Below, one piece after another: positions 29,176 through 39,012 of a stretch of DNA of 64,000 nt. Positions within the stretch are counted from its first letter, which is position 1. Each line of letters starts with the position of its first letter. The notes under the pieces are model-generated. The model was given only the letters and a program-made list of their open reading frames with translations. It was not told the DNA's origin and made no database searches. This DNA comes from Pseudomonadota bacterium (GTDB lineage Bacteria > Pseudomonadota > Alphaproteobacteria > Acetobacterales > Acetobacteraceae), in contig JAJZFA010000054.1 of the NCBI GenBank assembly GCA_021805565.1, positions 92,411 to 156,410 of the forward strand. Direction: 5' to 3'. The position numbers and the translations under genes were made by a program.

Positions 29176-29952
29176 TCAGGCTTCGGTTCCGAGATACGCC
29201 TTGATCACTTCGGGATTTGTCCGCACGTCTTCCGGGCGGCCATCCGCGATTTTTTGGCCGAAATTCACCACGACGACGCGATCCGACACCGACATCACAA
29301 GGCTCATGTGGTGTTCGACCAGCAAGACGGTGACGCCCTGCACGTCGCGCACGCGGCGGATCTGGCCTTCCAGGGTATGCACCTCTTCGTGGTTCAGGCC
29401 GGCCGCTGGCTCATCCAGCAGCAGCAGTTTGGGTTCCGCCGCAAGCGCGCGTGCCAGTTCGACGCGTTTGCGGATGGGGAACGGCAACCCGGCGGCGATG
29501 CGATGGGTGAATTCGTTCAGATTCATGAACTCGATCAGTTCCATCGCCTTTTCGCGAACCGCGGCTTCTTCCCGGCCGACGGATGGCAGGCGCAGGGCAT
29601 TTTCCGCGAATCCCGCGCTGGTGCGGCTATGGCGCCCGACCATCACGTTCTGCAAGACCGTCAGGCGGTCGAACAAGGCGACATTCTGGAAGGTGCGGCC
29701 GATGCCCAGCCGCGAAATCCGGTGCCGGGGCACCGACAGGATGGATTGGCCCTCGAACATAATTTCGCCGGACCCAGGCTGGTACAGCCGGCTCAGGCAG
29801 TTGAACAGCGTGGTTTTGCCCGCGCCATTAGGGCCGATCAGTCCGGCGATCTGGCCCTTCGCGACATCGAAACCAACGGCATTGAGCGCGACCACGCCGC
29901 CGAAGCGAAGGGTTACGTCCCGGACGGATAAAAGCGGCGCGTTCTCAGACAT
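29176..29952 (-). CDS. livG: Branched-chain amino acid-type ABC transporter ATP-binding protein (LivG-like)
   Basis: [55 protein letters not shown]. Confidence 0.93.
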   Translation of the reverse strand: MSENAPLLSVRDVTLRFGGVVALNAVGFDVAKGQIAGLIGPNGAGKTTLFNCLSRLYQPGSGEIMFEGQSILSVPRHRISRLGIGRTFQNVALFDRLTVLQNVMVGRHSRTSAGFAENALRLPSVGREEAAVREKAMELIEFMNLNEFTHRIAAGLPFPIRKRVELARALAAEPKLLLLDEPAAGLNHEEVHTLEGQIRRVRDVQGVTVLLVEHHMSLVMSVSDRVVVVNFGQKIADGRPEDVRTNPEVIKAYLGTEA

Positions 29953-30226
29953 TGTGTCGGTACATCCCCCAGCGCGACAGGGCCGAACCGCTAGGCCGGT
30001 TCTTAACCCCTGTCCTGCGCTACACTGCGCAAAGAGGCGGTCGCGCGCAAGCACCCTGATGGGCATATCGGGGCCGGATCGATCGGCTTTCGTTGGCCTG
30101 TGATCTGGTGGACGGTGGCGGCGTTGCCGGTTGCGGACCGGGGCGCGATGTGGCCCGCGTCCCTACCGAGTCGTGTTGCCTTCGCAAAGACCGCCACCCC
30201 TGAACACTGTCACCCCAAGCGACCCC

Positions 30227-30895
30227 CTACTGATACCGCTCACCATGCAAATCCACCCGGTCGATCGCATCCGCCGGCGGGACCTCCCCAATCAACCGGT
30301 AATGCGAGGCATGCCGCGTCCTGTAAGAAACCGTCGCCCTGTCCAAAAAACCCAACCGAACACCTGCCCGCTTCATATGCCCCCACACATGCTGGTCCAT
30401 CACGGCCGCCACATCCTGGCCGTACAGCACCCACGCGATCAGGTGATGGAACGCCGGCTTCATCACCAGCAGGCAACTCGTGTCGATATAGGGCCGCCCA
30501 TTCACCGTCGGGCATTTCGCCATGAAAGACCCGTCCGGCCGGTGCAGCGTGCGCGCGGACGAGCACGCATCCAACCGATTGTCCTGGGCAAACCGCGACA
30601 ACCCCTCCAGATGGTCCGGCTGAAACCAGTTATCGGCATCCAGGAACGCAATCGCCTCCGCCCCTTGATCGATCGCGTTGTAACAACCGATCAGCCGCGG
30701 CGTATTGCCGTAATCCTTATAGTTGCGCTGCAACAGGATATGCGTCCCCTGGAACGCCTCGATCTGCACCGGCGCCGATCCATCGCACACCAGGATGTGG
30801 TGGGCCGGGACCGTCTGGCCGTGGACGCTCGCATGACCCTGGCGAATCCAGGACTCCTCCGTCTCGAAATACGGCGTGACGACGCAGATTTTCAT
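30227..30895 (-). CDS. Glycosyltransferase family 2-like protein
   Basis: MKICVVTPYFETEESWIRQGHASVHGQTVPAHHILVCDGS..., AIAFLDADNWFQPDHLE. Confidence 0.88.
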   Translation of the reverse strand: MKICVVTPYFETEESWIRQGHASVHGQTVPAHHILVCDGSAPVQIEAFQGTHILLQRNYKDYGNTPRLIGCYNAIDQGAEAIAFLDADNWFQPDHLEGLSRFAQDNRLDACSSARTLHRPDGSFMAKCPTVNGRPYIDTSCLLVMKPAFHHLIAWVLYGQDVAAVMDQHVWGHMKRAGVRLGFLDRATVSYRTRHASHYRLIGEVPPADAIDRVDLHGERYQ

Positions 30896-30979
30896 TCCCG
30901 GCTGCTCTCAACGATGGCATGGCGTGTGTTGGCGCACCCGTATAAGCATGGCTCGCTCCTCGGGGAACGCGAATCGCCA

Positions 30980-31492
30980 ATGATCAGACTGCTGGGTATC
31001 GATCCGGGCCTGCGCTTTACCGGCTGGGGCCTGATCGATGTCGATGGCAACCGGCTGAAGCACGTGGCCGATGGCGTGATCGCCACCGATAACACGCTCC
31101 CGGTTCCCGCTCGGCTGAAAATCCTGCACGACGCGCTGATGGCGCTGCTGACTTTGCACCGGCCGGCCGAGGCCGCCGTCGAGGAAACTTATGTCAACCG
31201 CAACGGTTCGGCGACGCTGAAACTTGGCTATGCGCGCGGCGTCGCGTTGCTGACGCCTGCGCTGGCCGGGGTTCCAGTCACCGAATATGCCGCCAAGACG
31301 GTGAAGCTGGCGGTGGTCGGCACAGGCGGCGCCGAGAAGGAGCAGGTGGCGATGATGGTGCGCCGGCTGTTGCCCGGCGCCACGCTGCGCCGGACCGACG
31401 CGTCGGATGCGCTGGCGGTGGCGATCTGCCACGCGCATCACCGGTCGTCGCGGCTGGCATGGTCGGCCGCCAAGGCGACGGCGGGGTATTAG
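30980..31492 (+). CDS. ruvC: Crossover junction endodeoxyribonuclease RuvC
   Basis: LLGIDPGLRFTGWGLI, AAVEETYVNRNGSATLKLGYARGVAL, DASDALAVAICHAHH. Confidence 0.97.
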   Translation: MIRLLGIDPGLRFTGWGLIDVDGNRLKHVADGVIATDNTLPVPARLKILHDALMALLTLHRPAEAAVEETYVNRNGSATLKLGYARGVALLTPALAGVPVTEYAAKTVKLAVVGTGGAEKEQVAMMVRRLLPGATLRRTDASDALAVAICHAHHRSSRLAWSAAKATAGY

Positions 31493-31974
31493 CCTAGCGC
31501 TTCAGCCAGGAGTTCCAGCGCTTTGACGCCGAATGCGCGCATGTTCGCGATGCGGTCAGGACTGCCGGTTTCCAGGGTGATCGCCTTGGAAAAGCCTGGC
31601 CCGCACACCGCGATGCAGGTATGGCCCGCCTTGTCGCCGTAGCGGTTGCCCGCCGGACCGGTAGCGCCCGTTTCACCCAATCCCCAGGTCGCCCTAAGCC
31701 GGACGCGCACGGTTTCTGCCAGAAGCAGCGCGTAAGGTTCGGTGGAGGCACGCTCGATCGGCGCCGGCAGCGGATTTGATATCTCCAGGAACGCCTTGCG
31801 CGCATAGGCGGTATAGATCACGCTGCCGCCCCGGAAATACGCCGAAGCGCCACCGATCGACAATAACGCGGCGGACAGCAGCCCGCCGGTGGAGGATTCG
31901 GCGATGCCGATCGTCTCGCCGCGTTCTTTCAGGCGGGCGCCGATTGTCTCGGCCAGGGGCAGCAGGGCGTCCAT
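31489..31974 (-). CDS. pncC: CinA C-terminal family, nicotinamide-nucleotide amidohydrolase (PncC)
   Basis: GETIGIAESSTGGLLSAALLSIGGASAYFRGGSVIYT, GETGATGPAGNRYGDKAGHTCIAV. Confidence 0.93.
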   Translation of the reverse strand: MDALLPLAETIGARLKERGETIGIAESSTGGLLSAALLSIGGASAYFRGGSVIYTAYARKAFLEISNPLPAPIERASTEPYALLLAETVRVRLRATWGLGETGATGPAGNRYGDKAGHTCIAVCGPGFSKAITLETGSPDRIANMRAFGVKALELLAEALG

Positions 31975-32085
31975 CGTCGGTGTCCTTCGTTGGATGGCGA
32001 GATACTTACCCGTGGCGGTGCGCGTGTCCATGTCCTGGACCGTTTGGGCATGGCAAGCCCCTGCCCCGGCATGCGACAAGCACGC

Positions 32086-33039
32086 ATGGCGGACGATCGT
32101 ATCGACAGCGATAGCGTACCCATCACCGCGGAACTGACCGCGGTGATCGTTGCCGTGACCGGCGGCCAGCCGCGTGTGCTGACCATCGAGCACGGCGAGG
32201 CGCTGCCGTCGGGACCGTTCGAACCGGGCCACCGGTCGCTTCAGGCTGGATTGCGGGCCTGGGTGGAAACGCAGACGCATCATCCGCTGGGGTATGTCGA
32301 ACAACTCTATACGTTTGCCGACCAGGACCGAAAGCAGGGTGCCGCCGGCCGGGTCGTCTCGGTCAGCTATCTGGGTCTGACGCGGGAAGCGCCCGTCGTC
32401 GCGGGCTGGGATGCGGCATGGCAACCATGGTACCGGTTCTTCCCGTGGGAAGATACCAGGGGACCCGATGCCGGCCTGGTGGAAGCGGTGCTGGCACCCG
32501 CGCTGCTGGACTGGGCCGATACCGCGAACGATTCGATCGTCAAACTCGACCGCCAGCGGCGCATCGCCATCGACTTCGGCCTGCCCGGCCATGGGTGGAA
32601 CGAAGACCTGGTACTTCAACGATACGAATTGCTATGGGAGGCGGGGCTTACGGCCGAGGGCCGCGTCAGCGTCGGCGGGTGGACCGGAACGTCCGCCTGT
32701 TCGCCGGGCACGCCGATGCGCCACGACCACCGCCGGATCCTCGCCACCGGAATCGCTCGGTTGAGGGCAAAAATCAAGTACCGGCCTGTGGTTTTCGAAC
32801 TGATGCCACCGGCGTTCACGTTGCTTCAACTGCAACGCGCGGTCGAGGCGCTGGGCGGCCGGCCGCTGCACAAGCAGAATTTTCGGCGCCTGATCGATCA
32901 ACAGGATCTGGTGGAGGAAACCGGCGACATTACGACGGAAACCGGTGGCCGGCCGGCCAAACTGTTCCGCTTCCGGCGAGAAGTGCTCGCCGAACGCGAG
33001 GTCGCCGGGACGAAACTGCCCCTGGTGCGAGCCGTTTAG
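32086..33039 (+). CDS. NUDIX + winged-helix protein, NrtR-like NAD metabolism regulator (start could be 32050)
   Basis: N-terminal Nudix-fold region with degenerate Nudix box (GHRSLQAGLRAWVETQTHHPLGYVEQLYTF), C-terminal wHTH FTLLQLQRAVEALGGRPLHKQNFRRLIDQQDLVEETG...GRPAKLFRF. Confidence 0.85.
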   Translation: MADDRIDSDSVPITAELTAVIVAVTGGQPRVLTIEHGEALPSGPFEPGHRSLQAGLRAWVETQTHHPLGYVEQLYTFADQDRKQGAAGRVVSVSYLGLTREAPVVAGWDAAWQPWYRFFPWEDTRGPDAGLVEAVLAPALLDWADTANDSIVKLDRQRRIAIDFGLPGHGWNEDLVLQRYELLWEAGLTAEGRVSVGGWTGTSACSPGTPMRHDHRRILATGIARLRAKIKYRPVVFELMPPAFTLLQLQRAVEALGGRPLHKQNFRRLIDQQDLVEETGDITTETGGRPAKLFRFRREVLAEREVAGTKLPLVRAV

Positions 33040-33125
33040 GGTACCGCCCGTCCGCCGAAAAGCATTTGACAAGGGGCGACCGCGTGGCGGAGCTTTCGGT
33101 GGCCACAAGACGTTAGGAAACGCCC

Positions 33126-33566
33126 ATGCAGCCGCCTCTGAGCCGAGCCTTGTTGGGGTTTATCGCCGCTGGACTTTCGGTGCTGATTTTTCATCAGGCG
33201 ATGTGGGAAGCGTTGCATCTTCTGGCTCTGCCTGGGATGGGCATGCCGTCGGCGTATCCCACCGATCCGATCCCGCCGCTCGGCGTGCCGCGGATCGCCA
33301 ATCTGTGTTTTTGGGGCGGGCTGTATGGTATCGTCTTCGGCTTGGTACTGCCGCGGCTGACCGCGCCGGCCTGGGTGTGCGGCCTTGGACTGGGCATCAT
33401 CGCCGCCCTGGTGGGGCTTTTGGTCGTGCCGGCGATCAAGGGCCTGCCGGTGGGTGCCGGCTGGCCGCTGGGTTGGGTGCGGTCATTCCTGATCAATGGA
33501 TTCTGGGGACTCGGCACCGGCCTGATCCTGCCGTTGTTGCTACAGCGGCGCCGGCATCCGGTCTAA
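33126..33566 (+). CDS. CbtA-like integral membrane protein
   Basis: Several hydrophobic helices; MQPPLSRALLGFIAAGLSVLIFHQAMWEALHLL; adjacent to a COG0523 GTPase. Confidence 0.6.
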   Translation: MQPPLSRALLGFIAAGLSVLIFHQAMWEALHLLALPGMGMPSAYPTDPIPPLGVPRIANLCFWGGLYGIVFGLVLPRLTAPAWVCGLGLGIIAALVGLLVVPAIKGLPVGAGWPLGWVRSFLINGFWGLGTGLILPLLLQRRRHPV

Positions 33567-33648
33567 TCCGAGGGCGACCGGCGAGGCTGTTCCGGCGGTG
33601 CGGCGTCTGCTATTGGCGTCCTCCAGACAGTTTCAGGAGCCGTTCATC

Positions 33649-34623
33649 ATGGCCGCGATTACGACACAGGTACCGGTGACGGTCCTTACCGGCTACCTCG
33701 GCGCCGGCAAGACCACCCTGCTCAACCGCATCCTAACCGAAAACCATGGCCGCAAATACGCCGTTGTAATCAACGAGTTCGGCGAACTTGGCGTCGATAA
33801 CGACCTTGTCGTGGACAGCGATGAGGAAGTGTTCGAGATGAACAACGGCTGCATCTGCTGCACCGTGCGCGGCGACCTGATCCGCATCGTCGGCGGCCTG
33901 ATGAAGCGGCGGGACACGTTCGACGGCATTATTATCGAGACCACTGGGCTCGCCAACCCGGCTCCGGTCGCGCAAACGTTTTTCGTCGATGACACCGTGA
34001 AGGCAAAAACCCGGCTGGACGCCATTGTTACCGTGGTCGATGCCAAGAACCTGCCGGCCCGCCTGGCCGACAGCCATGAGGCCGCCGACCAGATCGCCTT
34101 CGCCGACACGATCGTGTTGAACAAAACCGATTTGGTGACACCGGCCGAACTGGACGCGGTGGAAGCCACCATCCGCGGCATCAATCGCTTCGCCATCATC
34201 CACCGCACCCAGCGGGCGGAACTGCCGATCGCCCAGATCATGGACCGGGGCGCGTTCGATCTGTCCCGCATCCTGGAATTGCACCCCGATTTTCTCGATG
34301 GCGACGACGATCACACCCACAACGACGACGTGTCGTCCATGAGTTTCGAGGTCGAAAAGCCGATCGATCCAGAGAAATTCAACGCCTGGATCGGTGTCCT
34401 GCTACAGGACAAGGGCGCCGATCTGCTGCGGACCAAGGGTATCCTGCACTATGCGAACGACGACCGCCGCTTTGCCTTCCAGGCGGTGCATATGATTGCC
34501 GACGGCGGCTTCATCGGCCCCGCGAAAACCGGCGACACGACAACCAGCCGGTTGGTGTTCATCGGCCGCAACCTGAACCGCCCGCAACTGCGGCGCGGGT
34601 TCGAAAGCTGCGCGGCGGATTGA
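33649..34623 (+). CDS. COG0523/CobW-family metal chaperone GTPase
   Basis: PVTVLTGYLGAGKTTLLNRIL, NNGCICCTVRGDL (CxCC), ETTGLANPAPV, NKTDLV, HTHNDD metal-binding stretch. Confidence 0.95.
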   Translation: MAAITTQVPVTVLTGYLGAGKTTLLNRILTENHGRKYAVVINEFGELGVDNDLVVDSDEEVFEMNNGCICCTVRGDLIRIVGGLMKRRDTFDGIIIETTGLANPAPVAQTFFVDDTVKAKTRLDAIVTVVDAKNLPARLADSHEAADQIAFADTIVLNKTDLVTPAELDAVEATIRGINRFAIIHRTQRAELPIAQIMDRGAFDLSRILELHPDFLDGDDDHTHNDDVSSMSFEVEKPIDPEKFNAWIGVLLQDKGADLLRTKGILHYANDDRRFAFQAVHMIADGGFIGPAKTGDTTTSRLVFIGRNLNRPQLRRGFESCAAD

Positions 34624-34668
34624 CGCCAATCGATCTCGTAGCTACATTATGGTAGTACAACTTAGTCG

Positions 34669-34971
34669 ATGATTGTGCCTGAATGGCGCTGTGATCCTTT
34701 GAAAGACCGCCTGAACCGCCGGCGGCACAACGGACTATCGTCGGCCGACGGGGTGGCGGCCTTGATGGACCCTCTGGCGATTTCGAAGCCGGACCCTCAT
34801 CCGGATGGCGATCGTTGGCAATTGGTGGGATCGGCCGCTGGCATAGTTACCCTCTTTGTCGTTTACACCGAATCGCCGGACATATCCGATGAACCGGGAA
34901 CCGGCCGTATCGTCAGTGTAAGGAATGCCTCACCGCGCGAAAGAAGGGCATATGAAAATGGCGACTTTTAA
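34669..34971 (+). CDS. brnT: BrnT family toxin
   Basis: WRCDPLKDRLNRRRHNGLSSADGVAALMDPLAISKPDPHPDGDRWQLVGSAAG...VVYTESP...RIVSVRNASPRERRAYENGDF. Confidence 0.85.
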   Translation: MIVPEWRCDPLKDRLNRRRHNGLSSADGVAALMDPLAISKPDPHPDGDRWQLVGSAAGIVTLFVVYTESPDISDEPGTGRIVSVRNASPRERRAYENGDF

Positions 34972-35275
34972 ACCTCGGGCGATGACCCCGGAGGAACTAG
35001 ACCCAGCATCGCTGGACCGGCTGCGAGCCGCGGCAAAACTGCCGGATGACCATGTCGATCTTTCCGACCCGGATGCACCGGAGGTCGTGGACTGGACCGG
35101 GGCGGTTCGCGGGCGTTTCTACAGGCCTGTCAAAAAGCTCAAAAGCCTGCGCATCGATGCGGATGTCCTCGCCTTCTTCGAGGCGCAAGGGCCAGGTTAT
35201 CAGACCCGCATCAATAACGTCCTGCGCGATTGCATGCTCCGGGAGCTGCGCCGCACGTCAGCCGAACGGACTTAG
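34952..35275 (+). CDS. brnA: BrnA family antitoxin
   Basis: C-terminal RHH-like RIDADVLAFFEAQGPGYQTRINNVLRDCMLRELRR; overlaps brnT by about 20 nt. Confidence 0.9.
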   Translation: MKMATFKPRAMTPEELDPASLDRLRAAAKLPDDHVDLSDPDAPEVVDWTGAVRGRFYRPVKKLKSLRIDADVLAFFEAQGPGYQTRINNVLRDCMLRELRRTSAERT

Positions 35276-35279
35276 CGGC

Positions 35280-36326
35280 ATGAGCCAATCCGCCGAAGCC
35301 GACTTCTTCTTGAAATCCCGCGGCGTCTCGCGCGGCCTCGACGCATACGTCGTCGCCGCCCGCTTCTCCCGCGATGGCCGCCGCGCCGCGTTCGCACTTG
35401 GCGACGGTTCTGTCCGGCTGGTCGCGACGGCCGCCCCTGACGACTGGTCCTCCATCGCTGTCCATGACGGTGCCATCCTGGATTTCGCCGTCGATCCATC
35501 GGGCGGTGGCTTCATTTCCGGCGGCGACGACGGCAAGCTGAACCGCATCGCCGCCAGCGGCGCCGTATCCAATGCCGGCACCTTCGGCACGAAATGGGTC
35601 GAACACGTCGCCACCCATGCGCTGGACAGCGGCAAGGGCCTGATCGCCGCCAGTGCCGGCAAGCTGATAAAGCTATACGATCAGTCCGGCCAGTTGCTGA
35701 AGGAACTGACCCACCCGTCCACTGTCACCGGCCTGTCATTCGATGGCAAAGGCAAGCGAATTGGCGCGTCCCACTACAATGGCGCCTCGATATGGTTTGT
35801 GGCCGCGAAGACCGACAGTCCCCGCAAGCTGGAATGGAAAGGCAGCCACACCGGCATCGCGATCCACCCGGATGGCGACGCGGTGGTGACCGCGATGCAG
35901 GAAAACGCCCTGCACGGCTGGAAACTGCCCAACGGCGAACATATGCGCATGAGCGGTTATCCGGCCAAAACCGACAGCCTGTCCTTCAACCGCAACGGCA
36001 AATGGCTCGCCAGCAGCGGCGCCGACGCCATGGTGCTATGGCCGTTCTTTGGCGGCGGCCCAATGGGTAAGGCGCCGATCGAACTTGCTGGCGGCGACGG
36101 CATCATCTGCACGCGAGTCGCATGCAACCCAAAGCAGGACATTGTCGCCGGCGGATTCACCGATGGGCTGGTGGTGGTGGCGCAAATCGACTCGTCGCGC
36201 ATTCTGCCGATCGTTCCCCCCGACCATGGGCCGGTTAGCGCGCTGGCCTGGAGTCCGGACGGAACACATCTGGCGGTGGGCACCGAAACCGGCTTTGCCG
36301 CCCTGATCGATTTTGCCAGTCATTAA
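35280..36326 (+). CDS. WD40 repeat protein
   Basis: VVAARFSRDGRRAAFALGDGSVRLV..., HPSTVTGLSFDGKGKRI, GPVSALAWSPDGTHLAVGTETGFAALIDF. Confidence 0.92.
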   Translation: MSQSAEADFFLKSRGVSRGLDAYVVAARFSRDGRRAAFALGDGSVRLVATAAPDDWSSIAVHDGAILDFAVDPSGGGFISGGDDGKLNRIAASGAVSNAGTFGTKWVEHVATHALDSGKGLIAASAGKLIKLYDQSGQLLKELTHPSTVTGLSFDGKGKRIGASHYNGASIWFVAAKTDSPRKLEWKGSHTGIAIHPDGDAVVTAMQENALHGWKLPNGEHMRMSGYPAKTDSLSFNRNGKWLASSGADAMVLWPFFGGGPMGKAPIELAGGDGIICTRVACNPKQDIVAGGFTDGLVVVAQIDSSRILPIVPPDHGPVSALAWSPDGTHLAVGTETGFAALIDFASH

Positions 36327-36331
36327 CGGGG

Positions 36332-36823
36332 ATGGAGCGTCCGTTCTCGATCCGCGCCGCCACTGCCGGCGACATGGGGTCGATCGCCGCGTTGTTCCGC
36401 ACCTATGCACGTGGGATCGGGGTGGATTTGTCTTACCAAGGATTCGAACAGGAACTGGCCTCTCTGCCCGGCGCCTATGCGCCCCCTCTCGGCGCGTTAT
36501 TCATCGCCGTTTCGGCCACCGAAGCCCCAATTGGCTGCGTCGCGGTTCGGCCGTTCGGCGAACCCGGCGTGTGCGAAATGAAGCGCCTGCATACGTTGCC
36601 GGACTCCCGTGGTGCCGGCATCGGCTCCGCGCTTGCCGCCGCGGCGATCGAGGCCGCGACCCAGGCTGGATTTGCGACAATGCTGCTCGACACGCTGCCC
36701 AGCATGACCGCGGCGCTGACCGTGTACCGCCGGCTTGGGTTCGAAGTCACGTCGGCCTATTACGATTCGCCCCTGCCGGATACGATTTTCATGCGAAAGG
36801 CGCTGCGCCGCTCCGGCACCTGA
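36332..36823 (+). CDS. GNAT family N-acetyltransferase
   Basis: FSIRAATAGDMGSIAALFRTYA, CEMKRLHTLPDSRGAGIGSALAAAAIEAA, LYDT-like LLDTLPSMTAALTVYRRLGF. Confidence 0.93.
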   Translation: MERPFSIRAATAGDMGSIAALFRTYARGIGVDLSYQGFEQELASLPGAYAPPLGALFIAVSATEAPIGCVAVRPFGEPGVCEMKRLHTLPDSRGAGIGSALAAAAIEAATQAGFATMLLDTLPSMTAALTVYRRLGFEVTSAYYDSPLPDTIFMRKALRRSGT

Positions 36824-36833
36824 ACGCAAATAA

Positions 36834-37970
36834 TCAATTGGGCAAACCAACCGTCCACGCGTCGTAGCCGTACACCCAGTCCGCATCGTGCGGCTGTTTC
36901 AGCCAGGTATTTTGCGCCGAGGTCTGCTGGATGCGGCTGGTGCGCGGTTTGCGCGCGGCTTCGTAGCGCAGCAGCGCGGCATGCAGCCCGTCGCGGTCAA
37001 CGCCGTCCAGGCAGCGCGACAAAATGGCACCGTCCTCAATGGACGTGGATGCCCCCTGCGCCATGTACGGCGTCATCGGATGGCAGGCATCCCCGAGCAG
37101 AGCGACGTTGCCTTCGACCCATTTCGGTAGTGGATCGCGCTCCACCAGCGCCCATTTATGCACATCGGGGCACGCCGCCAAAATGGCCCGGACCCGCGGA
37201 TGAAATGTGTCGTAGGCGGCGCGCAAGGCGGCGAGATCGCCCTTCGCGGACCATGATTCAATGTCGAAATCCGGTTCCGGCGTGCTGGTGACGAAATACA
37301 GTTCGTCCCGCCTGGGGTTGACGAAATAGCTGACGATATGGCGATCCGGCCCCCACCATTTGACGCACGGATCGGGCCGCATGGCGCCCAGCCGTTCGGT
37401 TGGAAACACGGTGCGGTAGGCGACCCGCCCGGTAAAGCGCGGCTGTTCCTTGCCCAGCATGACTTCGCGCACGACCGAATGCACGCCGTCGGCACCGATG
37501 ACGGCATCGGCGACCTGGGTCTCGCCGTTGGCAAAGGTCATGCGGACGGTGCCGTCCGGCGCTTGATCCAGACCGGTGAGCGTGTGGTTCAGGCTGATGG
37601 CACCGGGCGGTATCAGGTCAGCCAGCATGGCATGCAGATCGCCCCGATGCATGAGGAAATACGGCACGCCGTGCCGGTCCAGGACAGACTGCCCAAGCGG
37701 CAGCGAGTTGGTCAGGTTTCCGGTGTCGTAGTCGCGCGAATCGTTGGTTTCGGGCTGGAACGCCTGGGCCAGCAACTTGTCCTTCAAGCCCAGCGCATAC
37801 AACACCCTGATCGAGTTCGGCGCCTGCTGAATGCCGGCCCCAAGCCGGGTAAAGCCCCGCGCCTGCTCAAAAATATGGGCGTCGATGCCGATCCGGCGCA
37901 AGCAGGCGGCAGCGGTCAGGCCACCTATACCGGCACCGATGATCGCGATGCGGGGTTTTTGTTGGATCAT
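36834..37970 (-). CDS. FAD-dependent aromatic monooxygenase (6-hydroxynicotinate 3-monooxygenase/NicC-like)
   Basis: IAIIGAGIGGLTAAACLRRIGIDAHIFEQA, ADAVIGADGVHSVVRE, NVALLGDACHPMTPYMAQGASTSIEDG. Confidence 0.88.
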   Translation of the reverse strand: MIQQKPRIAIIGAGIGGLTAAACLRRIGIDAHIFEQARGFTRLGAGIQQAPNSIRVLYALGLKDKLLAQAFQPETNDSRDYDTGNLTNSLPLGQSVLDRHGVPYFLMHRGDLHAMLADLIPPGAISLNHTLTGLDQAPDGTVRMTFANGETQVADAVIGADGVHSVVREVMLGKEQPRFTGRVAYRTVFPTERLGAMRPDPCVKWWGPDRHIVSYFVNPRRDELYFVTSTPEPDFDIESWSAKGDLAALRAAYDTFHPRVRAILAACPDVHKWALVERDPLPKWVEGNVALLGDACHPMTPYMAQGASTSIEDGAILSRCLDGVDRDGLHAALLRYEAARKPRTSRIQQTSAQNTWLKQPHDADWVYGYDAWTVGLPN

Positions 37971-38030
37971 CGGTATCCTCCGTGGGACTGCGATTTGCCG
38001 GGTTGCGCGGCCATCGCCAGGAAGGCGGCA

Positions 38031-38828
38031 TTATGGCGCGGCGTTCAACTCAGCCAGAACACCCATATAGGCATCGGGCGGAATCGTCACCGCGCCGTGA
38101 AACGGCGAACTCAGCCCAACGATCAGAAGCAGCACCAGCAGGCCGGATGCAACCAGCGCCGCTGTCATCAGCAGGTGCAACCCCGGAGCGGGTGCGCCCA
38201 AAACGAAACTGAATGCGGCCATCAATGCACCGCCAGACAGCAGAACCACCCAGACCAGATTGGGAATAGTCCCATGGGTCGCCAGTCGCCGGTCGCGGCG
38301 TTCGGTCGCGATATCGCTCAACCCCTGGATCAGAAACGCCTGGATGTTCGCCTGTCCCAGATCGGCCGGGATCATCGAGAACACCGTACGATCGAGGTGC
38401 AGCAACAGCGGCTCGGCGGCCGGAAGCGTGCGGCCGGCGATTTGCGCGGGCCATTCGACATCGACGATGTGAGCCAGATAGGCTTTCAAATCGGCGCGCA
38501 TCGCTGTCCCGGCCGGTTCTGGGATGCCATGGCTTGCCTGGTAAATATTGCCGATCAGGTCCGCCTCGTGGCGGGCCAGTGCTTCGGCCGCGCTGTATTG
38601 TTCCCACGCCGCCGTCGCCATGAATGCCAGCAGCACCGCGTAGGTGGTACCGATCACCGCGAAAATCGCGCTTCCCAGCACGGTATGGTCGCGCCGCAGG
38701 CTGGCCGGCACGATTCGCTGCACCAGGATTTGCAAGACCAGCGCGCCGATAATACCGGCTGCGAGAATAAAAGCGCCCGATTGCCAGATCGGGTGCATCG
38801 TGGCGGCCATCGACATCATGATGTACAC
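38031..38828 (-). CDS. DUF4239-like (bestrophin-like domain) membrane protein
   Basis: FAVIGTTYAVLLAFMATAAWEQYSAAEALARHEADLIGNIYQ..., four hydrophobic segments. Confidence 0.75.
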   Translation of the reverse strand: MYIMMSMAATMHPIWQSGAFILAAGIIGALVLQILVQRIVPASLRRDHTVLGSAIFAVIGTTYAVLLAFMATAAWEQYSAAEALARHEADLIGNIYQASHGIPEPAGTAMRADLKAYLAHIVDVEWPAQIAGRTLPAAEPLLLHLDRTVFSMIPADLGQANIQAFLIQGLSDIATERRDRRLATHGTIPNLVWVVLLSGGALMAAFSFVLGAPAPGLHLLMTAALVASGLLVLLLIVGLSSPFHGAVTIPPDAYMGVLAELNAAP

Positions 38829-39012
38829 TTCCCCGAGCCTGGAGCGGCGGAAGCCGTTGCCGAGGCGGCCATGCTAGGGTGGCCGACCAGCGTGCGGCAA
38901 TACCGGACAGACTTGCGACGCCGGCTTTCTTCGCGTGGCTGGATGCCCGGATGGAATCGACTGGGCCGGACGGATGCTGGTGTGCCGGCAAGCGGCTTCC
39001 CTTTCGCCCGCG

